From the NCBI GenBank assembly GCA_017625095.1, contig JAGALQ010000024.1, forward strand, positions 186,001-250,000: a stretch of 64,000 bases of DNA, in the 5' to 3' direction. The notes beneath the pieces are model-generated. The model worked only from the letters and a program-made list of their open reading frames with translations, searched no databases and was not told the origin of the DNA. Within the stretch, counting starts at the first letter, position 1, and each line of letters starts with the position of its first letter. Position numbers and translations under genes: made by a program. Below, piece by piece: positions 27,316 to 36,699 of the stretch. The DNA is from Clostridia bacterium (lineage in GTDB: Bacteria; Bacillota; Clostridia; Oscillospirales; Acutalibacteraceae).

Positions 27316-28023
27316 TTATTCTTTTACGATTGTGCCAATTATTTCACCTTTGACAGCTCTGAGAACATTCTCAGGGTCGTTAAGGTTAAATACAAGAATT
27401 GCAATTCCGTTTTCACGGCAAAGTGATGAAGCTGTGCTGTCCATAACTTTAAGCCCTCTTGCAAGAACTTCGGAATGTGTGAGCTCATCAAACTTGACAG
27501 CATCGGCAAACTTGTTGGGATCTTTATCATAAACGCCGTCAACGTTGGTAGCCTTGAAATAAACCTCTGCACCGATTTCAGCCGCACGAAGCGCAGCAGT
27601 TGTATCGGTTGAGAAGAAGGGGCAACCTGTGCCGCCGCCAAAGATTACTACCCTGCCCTTTTCAAGATGACGTACAGCAGCATCTTTGTTATATGTTTCA
27701 CAAATCTGAGGAATTGTAAGTGATGTCTGAACTCTTGCATCAACACCAAGTTGAGAGAGCGCATCGCCAAGTGCAAGTGAATTCATAACAGTTGCAAGCA
27801 TACCGATATGGTCAGCTCTTGTTCTGTCCATATTCTCGCTTGATCTGCCACGCCAGAAGTTACCGCCGCCAACGACAACGCCAACCTGAACGCCGAGATC
27901 ACAACATTCTTTGATAACTCGGCAAACAGACATTGTCATATCATTGTCAATACCATGGCCCTTTTCACCAGCAAGGACCTCACCGCTTACTTTAAGAAGT
28001 ATTCGCTTATATACAGTGCTCAT
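27316..28023 (-). CDS. pyrH: Uridylate kinase
   Basis: A 235-residue UMP kinase of the amino-acid-kinase fold. Motifs are [42 protein letters not shown] and [13 protein letters not shown]. It makes UDP for nucleic acid and wall precursors. It is the first gene of the pyrH-frr-uppS-cdsA run, and a plausible promoter lies upstream. Confidence 0.97.
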   Translation of the reverse strand: MSTVYKRILLKVSGEVLAGEKGHGIDNDMTMSVCRVIKECCDLGVQVGVVVGGGNFWRGRSSENMDRTRADHIGMLATVMNSLALGDALSQLGVDARVQTSLTIPQICETYNKDAAVRHLEKGRVVIFGGGTGCPFFSTDTTAALRAAEIGAEVYFKATNVDGVYDKDPNKFADAVKFDELTHSEVLARGLKVMDSTASSLCRENGIAILVFNLNDPENVLRAVKGEIIGTIVKE

Positions 28024-28058
28024 TTCTGATCACCCTTTCAAAATATCTTATCTAAAAC

Positions 28059-28087
28059 ATTTTACTTTATAAAATCTTATAAGTAAA
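28059..28087 (-). promoter_or_regulatory. Candidate promoter of the pyrH run
   Basis: Minus strand: TTTACT at 28087-28082, a 17-base spacer, TAAAAT at 28064-28059. The spacer and flanks form an AT-rich inverted repeat (ACTTATAA/TTATAAAGT), which could also be an operator. Confidence 0.5.
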
Positions 28088-28131
28088 GGGCTAGCAACAA
28101 AAATTAACTATTTTTTAACTATTATACAACA

Positions 28132-30363
28132 TCAGTTAACTCTGAAGAAACTCATAGGCTCAATCGTAACACCACTTACAGTAACGGTAGTATCTGTGTA
28201 ATTAACATAAATTCGGGTTGTAGATTCATATTCAGTGCAATAAACGCCGCTCATAACAGCATAGTGATCTGTAATTCTTGAACCTCTTAAATCGTTAAGA
28301 ACAGCACCGACAGATGAATATGAATCATACATCGAATTAAGATTTTCTTCAACAGAGAACAACTCTGCGTATCTATCGCTGTCATCAAATGAGTCATTGG
28401 TCAGTACATAACCCGGTACAGCACCGTATTCAACACATCTGAGCAAATCAATTTTATCATTTGAAGAGAGATTGATTTCATCGTAGGTAAACTCAACAAT
28501 ACCGTGAAGAATAATCTGAACAAACGGAACCGAGATATAGGACTGAGTGGCGGTGCGTGAACAATCCATCGGTAACCCAGAAATAACATCAGCATTTTTT
28601 ACCGCGTAGAAATTACCGCCACGCAGCATAATCGGACTTTCCGTAGACAGCGGTGCAGTTTTTTTAGCAACTGCCGTCACAACATCCTGTCTGTTTAAAG
28701 AATTCCCTGATTCAGTAAAGGCACAATAACCTACATCAGTAAGACAATAGCCGCTTGAATCAAGCGAATCAAAACGTTCAAGCACAGAAAGAACTGTATT
28801 CTCAAGAGAAGAAACTCCTGTAAAATAACGTCTGTTTTCTGCTACATCAAAGCTATTGTCATCTAAAGGACCGGAGAAAACAACAGAATGCTTTGATCCG
28901 CCAAGATTTTTCAGAGCAGACAAGGAAGAACGGTCACTGATAAGATCAATATCATAAAAAACGCTGAAATTAAGACCGGAAGCATATTTATCAAGCTCTC
29001 TTATCGCTGATTTTCCGCCCATTGATGTCAAAACAGCTGCATCTGCCGCATGACGTGAATTCACTCCGCCTGCAAGAGCACCGGAATATCTCAGATAAAC
29101 ATTATCAATACCCTTCGACTTTAATCTTCCGAGAATATCAATTGCTTCATTATAATCGGTAAGCTCTTTGTCAAACCCAAGGAATCCGCTCTTTTTAACT
29201 TTACCTATAACGTTAACCATAAGAGGCATATATTCGGTAACATTAACGCTTCGTGTCGAAAGCGTATAGTTACGTATAAGCTGTTCACGGCACGCAGCAG
29301 CCATACCGGCATAGGTTGCATTTGTTCCACTCAGGAAACGGAAACCGATAAGAACACTGTCATTTACCTTTGACTGAACAAAACGGAATTCGTCAGTCTC
29401 TTTGTCACTTTCGGTCAAAGCAAAGCTGAACACGGGGCCGACACGGTTGTAGCCGACGCCACCGTTAGCCTTATTGGCGCTGATTGATGCGAAAGCATCG
29501 CCTTTTTCAATAACAGCAGCAAACGCTTCATTTCCGTTCTTCATACCGTATGCGGCAACAACACTGCTGAGCTGAGCAGTACTGCCAATATCATTACCGT
29601 AAACCGCAATACTTACTGGCGGAACTTCTTCCTCAGAAGCCGTATCAATAACAGCACCGCTACCGTCAGGAACAACAATATAGTCTCCCTCAGCTGCAGT
29701 TTTTGCAGCACCGAAATATTCAAGGAAACCGATATTTATCAGCACATCATCCTCGTTGCCGAGATTTACCCATTTCATATCGGCGTAAAAACAGCCGTCT
29801 CTGAGAAAATATGTTGTAATAACCTTAAAAAGAATGCTTCCGTTTGCGGCAGATTTATACTCATCATCAGTAGAATCAGGCTTAATCTGCTTTAAGCATT
29901 CACCGTTATCGGTAATGAAATAAACCACTTCAAAGCCGTTCTTGCTGTTACTTGTGTGAACTCCACCGTAAAGCAGGCTGTTATCCTGAGAATTAAGGAA
30001 ATATTTCTTTCCTGTATGAATAACCTCAAGGGATAAAACCGCTGCTTCACTATCAGGTTCGACACCTTCAGTAATCAACGGCAACGATGACCATATTTTG
30101 CTCTCTTCACCGTTTGTTACGCGCACGCCTACAGCACTGCTTATCTGATCATAAAGCAGTGTGATAAGGCCTGAATTACTGACTTCAGTCATATTATCAG
30201 CAATACAACTATGTAATGAAGTATCCGATGACTGCAGTTTAACAGGTTCTGCAGATAAAGGAATACTGCCGACATCGACCTTACCGACAGAACAGCCGAA
30301 GCAAGCTGTCAGCAAAATAAAGCAAACAATTATTAAAAAAATAGATTTAATTATCCTTTTCAA
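28132..30363 (-). CDS. DUF5696 lipoprotein
   Basis: A 743-residue exported lipoprotein. The signal peptide ends in LTACFGC. The middle has DYIVVPDGSGAVID and YMPLMVNVIGKVKKSGFLGF. The C-terminal half includes YLRYSGALAGGVN, FYDIDLIS and LRCVEYGAVPGYVLTND, a pattern seen in DUF5696 and suggestive of a TIM-barrel glycoside-hydrolase-like fold. The start is TTG with GGAG nine bases upstream; no in-frame ATG gives a signal peptide. It lies after a two-component system and DUF2804, and may be exported for carbohydrate or wall work (inference). Confidence 0.72.
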   Translation of the reverse strand: MKRIIKSIFLIIVCFILLTACFGCSVGKVDVGSIPLSAEPVKLQSSDTSLHSCIADNMTEVSNSGLITLLYDQISSAVGVRVTNGEESKIWSSLPLITEGVEPDSEAAVLSLEVIHTGKKYFLNSQDNSLLYGGVHTSNSKNGFEVVYFITDNGECLKQIKPDSTDDEYKSAANGSILFKVITTYFLRDGCFYADMKWVNLGNEDDVLINIGFLEYFGAAKTAAEGDYIVVPDGSGAVIDTASEEEVPPVSIAVYGNDIGSTAQLSSVVAAYGMKNGNEAFAAVIEKGDAFASISANKANGGVGYNRVGPVFSFALTESDKETDEFRFVQSKVNDSVLIGFRFLSGTNATYAGMAAACREQLIRNYTLSTRSVNVTEYMPLMVNVIGKVKKSGFLGFDKELTDYNEAIDILGRLKSKGIDNVYLRYSGALAGGVNSRHAADAAVLTSMGGKSAIRELDKYASGLNFSVFYDIDLISDRSSLSALKNLGGSKHSVVFSGPLDDNSFDVAENRRYFTGVSSLENTVLSVLERFDSLDSSGYCLTDVGYCAFTESGNSLNRQDVVTAVAKKTAPLSTESPIMLRGGNFYAVKNADVISGLPMDCSRTATQSYISVPFVQIILHGIVEFTYDEINLSSNDKIDLLRCVEYGAVPGYVLTNDSFDDSDRYAELFSVEENLNSMYDSYSSVGAVLNDLRGSRITDHYAVMSGVYCTEYESTTRIYVNYTDTTVTVSGVTIEPMSFFRVN

Positions 30364-30424
30364 GTTTTTTTCTCCTGAAAATAATTAGATTTATATTATA
30401 CATAAATTGAAGAAATGCAAATAA

Positions 30425-31117
30425 TCAACTGTTGAATCTGTATCCGGTTCCCCAGATTGTTTCAACAAACTGAATACCGGCTGAATTCTTATTGATTTTG
30501 TCACGAATTCTGTTAATGTGTACGGTTACCGTTGATGTTTCGCCAATAGAATCATAGCCCCAGATTTCATAAAAGAGGTCGCCTCTGCTGAAAACGATAT
30601 CGGGATTTGAGGCAAGATACCAGAGCAAATCAAACTCTTTATTGGTCATAACAACCTCGTTATCATCAACGTAAACTTTTCTTGAGTTCTTATTAAGCTT
30701 AAGACATCCGAAATCGAGCTCATCAACCATATTCTTTTTCTTTGATGATATTACATTATAACGCTCTATTCTTGCTGCAACTCTTGCAGCAAGTTCTCTG
30801 AAATTAAACGGTTTTGTAATATAGTCATCCGCGCCAAGAGAAAAACCTTCTATAACATAATCAGGTTCCTGTTTTGCGGTTACGAAAAGAACCGGTGTGT
30901 CTTTGGCGGCTCTCAGCTTCTTGCAAAGCTCAAATCCGTCAAGACCGGGCAGCATAACGTCAAGGATGATAAGACTGTAATCATTCTGAAGCGCTGCACC
31001 GTATCCGCTGAGTCCATCATTGCATACGTCAACATCATAGCCGTTGGCATTAAGATACTCGCGTTCAAGCTCAGCTATCATTTTGTCATCTTCAACAATA
31101 AGAATTCTGTCACTCAT
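30425..31117 (-). CDS. OmpR/PhoB-family response regulator
   Basis: A 230-residue regulator with a canonical receiver: VEDDKMIAELE, phosphoacceptor in LIILDVMLPGLDG, switch Thr in LFVTAKQE and Lys in DYITKPF. The C-terminal DNA-binding winged helix includes NKEFDLLWYLASNPD and VTVHINRIRDKI. It is four bases after the histidine kinase stop and is its likely partner. Confidence 0.94.
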   Translation of the reverse strand: MSDRILIVEDDKMIAELEREYLNANGYDVDVCNDGLSGYGAALQNDYSLIILDVMLPGLDGFELCKKLRAAKDTPVLFVTAKQEPDYVIEGFSLGADDYITKPFNFRELAARVAARIERYNVISSKKKNMVDELDFGCLKLNKNSRKVYVDDNEVVMTNKEFDLLWYLASNPDIVFSRGDLFYEIWGYDSIGETSTVTVHINRIRDKINKNSAGIQFVETIWGTGYRFNS

Positions 31118-31121
31118 AAAA

Positions 31122-32276
31122 TTATTTCTCCAGTTTAAACCAGTTCACGGGCTTTTTATCAGAACGTTCCAAAAGTGCAAAAACAGTCAAGCCGTTGCCG
31201 TTATTCTCAGCCCATACATCTATATTATTAAGTGTTAGTATTTGTTTTGCAATAAACAAACCAAGTCCACTGCCTTCACTTGTATTTCTTCTGGCAGCAT
31301 CGCCGCGATAAAAAATATCAAATATTTTGCTCTCAGCACCGGGTTCGACTCCGACACCGTTATCTGCAACCGCAAAAAGAATCTTGCCGTCATCGTTATC
31401 TTCAATTGATACCGTTATTTCACAATTGCAATCAGTTTTTTTGTATTTGATAGAATTGTTGATAAGGTTGGCAACTGCACGTTTACAACTCTTAAGGTCA
31501 ATCATCGAAACAGCTGGCAATTTGCATTTATTGACAAACATAACAGAAACTTCGTCGTTGTTTATAGATGTTTTAAGATCAGAAACAAAAACCTCGAGAG
31601 CTTGAGCAATATCTATAGGCTGTAAATCAATATTCATTCCGCTCTCATTGTACTTTTCAATGGCAGCAATGCTCTTAAGCATAATACTTATATCTTCCGT
31701 ACTGCGGAGTATTGTGCTTGCAAACCGCTTGATGCTCTGCTCATCGGTTACCATACCGTCCGCAATCATCGAAGCACATCCGTTAATACGTGTAACAGGT
31801 GTAGCTATATCATGCATAAGTCCGCTGAAGTATATCTTTTTAAGTTCAGCAGCGTTATTCTCTTTATCACGGTATTCAATAAGTTGAATACGTACACGCT
31901 CAACCGCTTTAAAAAGATCACCGATTTCATCATCTTCGCTATGTATTACCGGTTCATCATAATTATCATGAGCAAACCTTATTATATGTCTTTCAATCTC
32001 GCGAAGCGGCACTACAATTTTTTTATTGACAAGCGTTTCATACACTCTTCTTAGAAGAAGCAAAAGTATGAGCACTAAAAAATTTATAAAAGTTGTAATG
32101 CCCATTACAATAAATGTATTGGTTGAAAAAACTTCAAACCTTGGTGAAGCAATTACACAAACCAAACCGACAAGAATACACAGATTTATTCCGATAACAA
32201 CTATGGCAACTGCAATAACTATCGAAAAAAGAGAGCTTTTTACAAGCGTGTTCTTTTGTCTTTTTATGTTTTTCAT
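31122..32276 (-). CDS. Sensor histidine kinase
   Basis: A 384-residue kinase with two N-terminal membrane helices separated by a very short loop, then HAMP and HisKA with the H-box LMHDIATPVTRING (D-I-A-T-P instead of the common E-L-R-T-P), N-box AVANLINNSIKYK, G1 VADNGVGV and G2 GSGLGLFIAKQI. The near absence of an external domain suggests intramembrane sensing or a partner protein. The ATG at 32276 is chosen; it directly follows the DUF2804 stop and has AGGTAAG upstream. The in-frame upstream start at 32345 would overlap that gene by 68 bases. Confidence 0.9.
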   Translation of the reverse strand: MKNIKRQKNTLVKSSLFSIVIAVAIVVIGINLCILVGLVCVIASPRFEVFSTNTFIVMGITTFINFLVLILLLLLRRVYETLVNKKIVVPLREIERHIIRFAHDNYDEPVIHSEDDEIGDLFKAVERVRIQLIEYRDKENNAAELKKIYFSGLMHDIATPVTRINGCASMIADGMVTDEQSIKRFASTILRSTEDISIMLKSIAAIEKYNESGMNIDLQPIDIAQALEVFVSDLKTSINNDEVSVMFVNKCKLPAVSMIDLKSCKRAVANLINNSIKYKKTDCNCEITVSIEDNDDGKILFAVADNGVGVEPGAESKIFDIFYRGDAARRNTSEGSGLGLFIAKQILTLNNIDVWAENNGNGLTVFALLERSDKKPVNWFKLEK

Positions 32277-32277
32277 A

Positions 32278-33303
32278 TCAATACTTACCTGTAGACTGTT
32301 CGAAATAACAGATAAGATCCTTGATTTCAATCTTCTCACCGTCATCAGTGACAGCTGTGCCGCTCATACGGCCGAACATTATTTTTTCGTGCTGCCTGAA
32401 CACAGAAAGATCGTGTTCATTCTCACAGCAATAAATAGGCTCTATCTGCATTTCAAAGCGTTTGTCATTTGATTTAACAGTGCATATTTTCTCATTGCTG
32501 AGGAAAGGATAGTTGATAAATACTTTATCAAGCTTATGGCATTTACCGTCATAGAAAAATGCATTTTCGCTTGCTGCTTCGGTTTTACCTAAACCGTAAC
32601 CGATATTGAAGCCAAAGGGTTTACCGTTAACCTTACTGCTGCCGGTGCAGAAAACACGTCTGCATTTATCAGACCATACACCCCTGCCCCAATCGAGCAT
32701 TGCAAAATCTTGATCGGGGTCAAATTCAAACTTTATATTATCCAAAGAAACATAACCGCTTGCAGGCATACAGGTAACGCTCTGGTTACAATAAAACTGA
32801 GTATTATCATCATTCATCGGAATAAGAACGGCAAGGGACTCTGCTGACGTATCGTATGACACGTGAAGATTTGCTTCGACATTAGCTTCAAACACCTGAG
32901 AATACTTACAGTAAAGATGTCTGTCATCGTGATTAACCAAGTACATAAAATCGCAGAAAAGCCCTTTTACAACGCTGCTGCCTGTTTCACTGGAGCGGGA
33001 TAATGATATCTTGCCGCCGTGAAGGAATTTGGGATTAAAGCATTCATATTTTCTTTGATTTTTAATATCGTAAAAACAGGCACTGACCTGACCCTGCGCT
33101 CTTTTATCGGCAAGGTGCATAGTGAATGCATAATCACCGCTTGAACTGATAAGAATATAGCTGTCCCACTCCTTCATCTTCATCCGCTCAAGCTTGACAT
33201 TATGAGGCTCATAATCAAAAAGAAGCTCAGTTGCCCAACCGGGTTCAATTATTTGACCCTGTACATCCGGAACAACCTGAAAATCGGTAAGCTTATTCTG
33301 CAT
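32278..33303 (-). CDS. DUF2804 domain protein
   Basis: A 341-residue soluble protein matching DUF2804: N-terminal Q-x-x-L-T-D and W-D-S-Y-I, then LHVSYDTSAESLAVLIPM, and in the second half MLDWGRGVWSDKCR and GFNIGYGLG. The function is unknown. The fold is expected to be a beta-rich, lipocalin-like or AttH-like domain; this is family impression only. GGGGG precedes the start. It is transcribed with the histidine kinase, response regulator and DUF5696 genes and divergently from the small membrane protein gene. Confidence 0.78.
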   Translation of the reverse strand: MQNKLTDFQVVPDVQGQIIEPGWATELLFDYEPHNVKLERMKMKEWDSYILISSSGDYAFTMHLADKRAQGQVSACFYDIKNQRKYECFNPKFLHGGKISLSRSSETGSSVVKGLFCDFMYLVNHDDRHLYCKYSQVFEANVEANLHVSYDTSAESLAVLIPMNDDNTQFYCNQSVTCMPASGYVSLDNIKFEFDPDQDFAMLDWGRGVWSDKCRRVFCTGSSKVNGKPFGFNIGYGLGKTEAASENAFFYDGKCHKLDKVFINYPFLSNEKICTVKSNDKRFEMQIEPIYCCENEHDLSVFRQHEKIMFGRMSGTAVTDDGEKIEIKDLICYFEQSTGKY

Positions 33304-33336
33304 AATGATACCCCCAAATTAATAATGGTGAAAATA

Positions 33337-33741
33337 ATGGAAAAATTCAAAGAATATACTTTTATTTATCTGCTCGGTGCTGTGATATACGGTCTTATAG
33401 AAGTTATGTTCAGAGGTTTTACTCATTGGACAATGGCACTGACAGGCGGTCTCGCATACCTGTTGATCTATATCATTAACACAAAATCAAAAACCAAAAG
33501 CTTAATACTGAGATGCCTTGCCGGTTGCGTAATAATTACAACACTTGAATTTTTTGTAGGATGCGTTGTAAACAAAAAATTCAATATGAACGTGTGGGAT
33601 TATTCAAACCAGCCGGGACATCTGCTCGGACAGATATGCCCGCTTTTTTCAGCGATATGGTTCCTGATCAGCTTTCCCGCAATGCTATTGTCTTTTTTCA
33701 TCAAGGGAAAGCTTTTTTCAGAAAACAAGAAAAACAATTAA
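33337..33741 (+). CDS. CmpB-family (ABC-transporter type IV) small membrane protein
   Basis: A 134-residue protein with four membrane helices and the family signature YGLIEVMFRGFTHW ... NVWDYSNQPGHLLGQICPLF (PF06541-like). Despite the family name no ATPase partner is nearby; the function is unknown. The ATG at 33337 has GGTGA five or six bases upstream; two earlier in-frame ATGs (33325, 33202) lack a site. The stop codon overlaps the stop of the convergent amidase gene at TTAA. Confidence 0.75.
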   Translation: MEKFKEYTFIYLLGAVIYGLIEVMFRGFTHWTMALTGGLAYLLIYIINTKSKTKSLILRCLAGCVIITTLEFFVGCVVNKKFNMNVWDYSNQPGHLLGQICPLFSAIWFLISFPAMLLSFFIKGKLFSENKKNN

Positions 33742-36590
33742 CTGTTCTTGAAGTAAGCTACAAGACCGTCAACGGTTGCCTGAGCAAGAATTTCACGGTT
33801 TTGATCATTTGCAAGTACATTACATTCCGTAACGTTTGTGACAAATCCATATTCGATAAGTACACTCGGACATTCTTCAATACGTGTAACTCGGAAGCCT
33901 TTGAACATCGATCCTCTGTCAACCTTACTTGCCATTGACGAATTTCTTGCATAAATCTGTGACTTGTACGCAGAAACAATGCTCGTGCTCAGATGTTTTG
34001 CAAGAGGATAGGAATAGCTCTTATAATAATATGCTGACGTTCCTGAAGCAGATGATGATGTTTCGGATGCATCACAGTGAATTGATATAACAACATCCGG
34101 ATTCTTTGCACGATGCAAAGCAGCTCTTGAATCAAGTTCAAGTGTTGTCGAAGAAGACGTACGCGTCATAATTACTGTTGCGCCCAATGCTTCAAGCTTT
34201 GATTTAACTTTTTTAGCAATCGCAAGGTTTATTGTTTCTTCATAAATGCGCTTTCCATTCACAACAGTTGTACCTATTGCACCCGGATCATTACCTCCGT
34301 GACCGGGATCAAGCATAATCACCTTACCGCTGACAGAGCTGCTCTGGCGCTCTTTTACTGAGAATGTCAACGTGCCGTCACTGTTGTAATAATACTTAAT
34401 GCCGTAGAATCCGCCTTTTTTATTAAGATAAAGTCGGAGTGTAACGGTACCGTCGCTGTTTGTAATCCACTTTGCCTTGGAAATTACTGAAGTATTTATT
34501 GAAGGCATACTGTCAACCTTGGTTGTATGATAGAAAACGATATCAATATACTCTGCGGTAAAGTTTCTGACACTGTACGGTCTGCCTGAAATCTGAGTGT
34601 AAAAATCCTGCGGATGCTCACGTACATTGAACGGAACTTTCCATTTCATTGAAAGTGTAATCTTTGTTTTATCGGATTCTTTCGCAATACCGACAGTACG
34701 AATCTCATTTGAAGGCATATTAAAGCCTGCGGAAAGATATTCTACATCAGTCTGATAAACTCTTCTTCCTGATGAAAGAACATAATATTTGATGCCGTCA
34801 AAAGAGCTGGTATTGACAACATAATCAATTGTGCCCTTTGGTAATGCAGTGAAATACGGAACCGAAACATCATTCATTGTTGTCGCAGGCAACGTTTCCG
34901 CATATTCCTTCTTGATAACAACCATCTTTGATTTACCGGAAACACCGTTATGATTATAAGGAGTCAACAGTTGAAAAATCTCCTTCGGCTCATCGGGCAG
35001 CTCTTCAGGCTGAGTCGCAGCAGCAGTGGAGCTGTCTTCAGATTCAACTGATGAATCTTCCTCAAACGGCTCAGTGGAAGAATCTTCAATTGAGGTTTCT
35101 TCAGGAACAATTTCTTCAACAGGAGGAACAAATACCTGCAGGGCATTGACTACAACTTTTGCAGCTGACTTCGTTTCAGACATCCCCTGATATTTAGCTG
35201 AGAATTGTATTTTACCGAGATTTGTATCAGATTCAGTTGCTTCCGGCAAAGTAAACGTTCCGACAAAATTGGTATAATCAGATGCGTCATCAGCAGAAGT
35301 GTTATTATCATATTCATCAGAACGGACAAGAGATATGGTAGTGCCACCAAGTGTGGCGGTAACGTCTGCACCCTTGTGAGCAACAGCAATAACATCAAGC
35401 GCAGTACCACCGGGAGCAGAAACATTGCTGCCGGGCATTACTGATTCGATAAGCTTGATTTTATATGTTATCGTGTAAGTAATCTTTTTGCCGTTGTGCT
35501 CAAACACGAAAACATTCTCGCCCGGAGCAAGCTGCTTTTCAACAGAAAAATATCCGTCATCTATCATTCCGAGAGCTTGTCCGTTGAGTGTAAGAGGTTT
35601 AGAAATATCACCTGTTCCTACAAAAGAAACTATTGATTGATTTGTCTCAAACTTAGTTTTTTTCGGTGAAGAAATAACAAGCTCCTTAAAGTAATCCTTC
35701 AGTATACCATTCTGCTTGAAATCAAGTATTGCGTTTCTCAGATCTTTGTTTTTGGACAGTATACCGTAGCGGTAGAAAGAAAAAGCGACTGAATCAACGG
35801 AAGTAACAGCAGAAAACTGTTTTAATATTTCATCGGGTTTCTCATATCCCTTTGAATTACCGATAAGTTCTGTGTGCATACAAAAAACATTGTCTTTAGT
35901 AGTACCGTCACAGTAAGCGGAGATAAACTTCGAATAATCCCCTGCAACTTCAGAAGTCGGAACTTTAACATCTACAAATTTATAATCGAAAACATCGGGA
36001 GCACATACCTGTGAATATTGTTTTGATGCTTGAGCATAAACACCGATATAGACCGAACGGTCAAGCTCACGGATAACATTGGCTGCAAGTGCAACTTCAT
36101 TAACTGCAGCACCGCCGGCAGGAGCTATAAGTATCGAATCTGCCCCCGAACTGAGAAGTGCGGTTGCCGAAGCTTTATCGGGAACACCCGATTTGACAAT
36201 AGCGTCTGAACCAATTTTATATACGCTGTAAAGTCCGTTGCTTTTAGCCTGAGATACAAGCTGAGTGGCATCGGATATATCACAACCACTGAAAACAACG
36301 GTATTAAAATCCCAAGAAGCAATCTCAGAGAAAATATCAAAAGCTTTCTGTGCCTCTTTAAAGTCAACACCTTTTTCAATGACTATTGCATTCATGCCGT
36401 TAACAGGACCCTGAGCTGTCTCCAAAAAAACAGGTTCACTTTCAATCAGGGTCTCGGTTTCTTCTTTTGTAAAAAAGTCAGCAATCTTCGGAAAAAAACC
36501 GCCTATATACATAACAAGTGTTATTATTCCGGCAATCATAACGAAAATACAAGCCGCCATACCGATTTTTTTACCCACATTTTTTTCCAT
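33738..36590 (-). CDS. Large N-acetylmuramoyl-L-alanine amidase with N-terminal barrel-like domain
   Basis: A 950-residue membrane-anchored wall enzyme. TM is at about 8-32. Next is a 230-residue domain resembling a GH18/TIM barrel (GMNAIVIEKGVDF ... DSVAFSFYRYGIL), then beta domains with KPLTLNGQ. A Glu/Ser/Pro-rich linker lies near 485-535. The C-terminus is Amidase_3 (about 745-950) with zinc ligands in MLDPGHGG, YEETINLAI and SIHCDA and catalytic Glu in VLIEYGFVTN. It would cut the amide between muramic acid and the stem peptide. The ATG at 36590 is used (GGGAG eight bases upstream); the TTG at 36596 overlaps that spacing. Confidence 0.9.
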   Translation of the reverse strand: MEKNVGKKIGMAACIFVMIAGIITLVMYIGGFFPKIADFFTKEETETLIESEPVFLETAQGPVNGMNAIVIEKGVDFKEAQKAFDIFSEIASWDFNTVVFSGCDISDATQLVSQAKSNGLYSVYKIGSDAIVKSGVPDKASATALLSSGADSILIAPAGGAAVNEVALAANVIRELDRSVYIGVYAQASKQYSQVCAPDVFDYKFVDVKVPTSEVAGDYSKFISAYCDGTTKDNVFCMHTELIGNSKGYEKPDEILKQFSAVTSVDSVAFSFYRYGILSKNKDLRNAILDFKQNGILKDYFKELVISSPKKTKFETNQSIVSFVGTGDISKPLTLNGQALGMIDDGYFSVEKQLAPGENVFVFEHNGKKITYTITYKIKLIESVMPGSNVSAPGGTALDVIAVAHKGADVTATLGGTTISLVRSDEYDNNTSADDASDYTNFVGTFTLPEATESDTNLGKIQFSAKYQGMSETKSAAKVVVNALQVFVPPVEEIVPEETSIEDSSTEPFEEDSSVESEDSSTAAATQPEELPDEPKEIFQLLTPYNHNGVSGKSKMVVIKKEYAETLPATTMNDVSVPYFTALPKGTIDYVVNTSSFDGIKYYVLSSGRRVYQTDVEYLSAGFNMPSNEIRTVGIAKESDKTKITLSMKWKVPFNVREHPQDFYTQISGRPYSVRNFTAEYIDIVFYHTTKVDSMPSINTSVISKAKWITNSDGTVTLRLYLNKKGGFYGIKYYYNSDGTLTFSVKERQSSSVSGKVIMLDPGHGGNDPGAIGTTVVNGKRIYEETINLAIAKKVKSKLEALGATVIMTRTSSSTTLELDSRAALHRAKNPDVVISIHCDASETSSSASGTSAYYYKSYSYPLAKHLSTSIVSAYKSQIYARNSSMASKVDRGSMFKGFRVTRIEECPSVLIEYGFVTNVTECNVLANDQNREILAQATVDGLVAYFKNS

Positions 36591-36604
36591 ATACAATACT
36601 CCCT

Positions 36605-36634
36605 ATTCAGATAAAAATAATATAAAATCTGAAT
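36605..36634 (-). repeat. Perfect inverted repeat in the amidase 5' leader
   Basis: ATTCAGAT and ATCTGAAT (8 bp each, 14-base AT-rich loop) lie between the promoter and the ribosome site of the amidase gene. The repeat could be an RNA hairpin near the ribosome site or a dimeric operator. Confidence 0.45.
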
Positions 36635-36650
36635 ATAAATTCACAGAATA

Positions 36651-36679
36651 ATTATAACACAACAGATTTTGCATTACAA
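36651..36679 (-). promoter_or_regulatory. Sigma-A promoter of the amidase gene
   Basis: Minus strand: TTGTAA at 36679-36674, a 17-base spacer, TATAAT at 36656-36651. The leader to the start is about 55 bases and contains the inverted repeat. Confidence 0.78.
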
Positions 36680-36699
36680 TACTTTTGTAAATAAGCATA

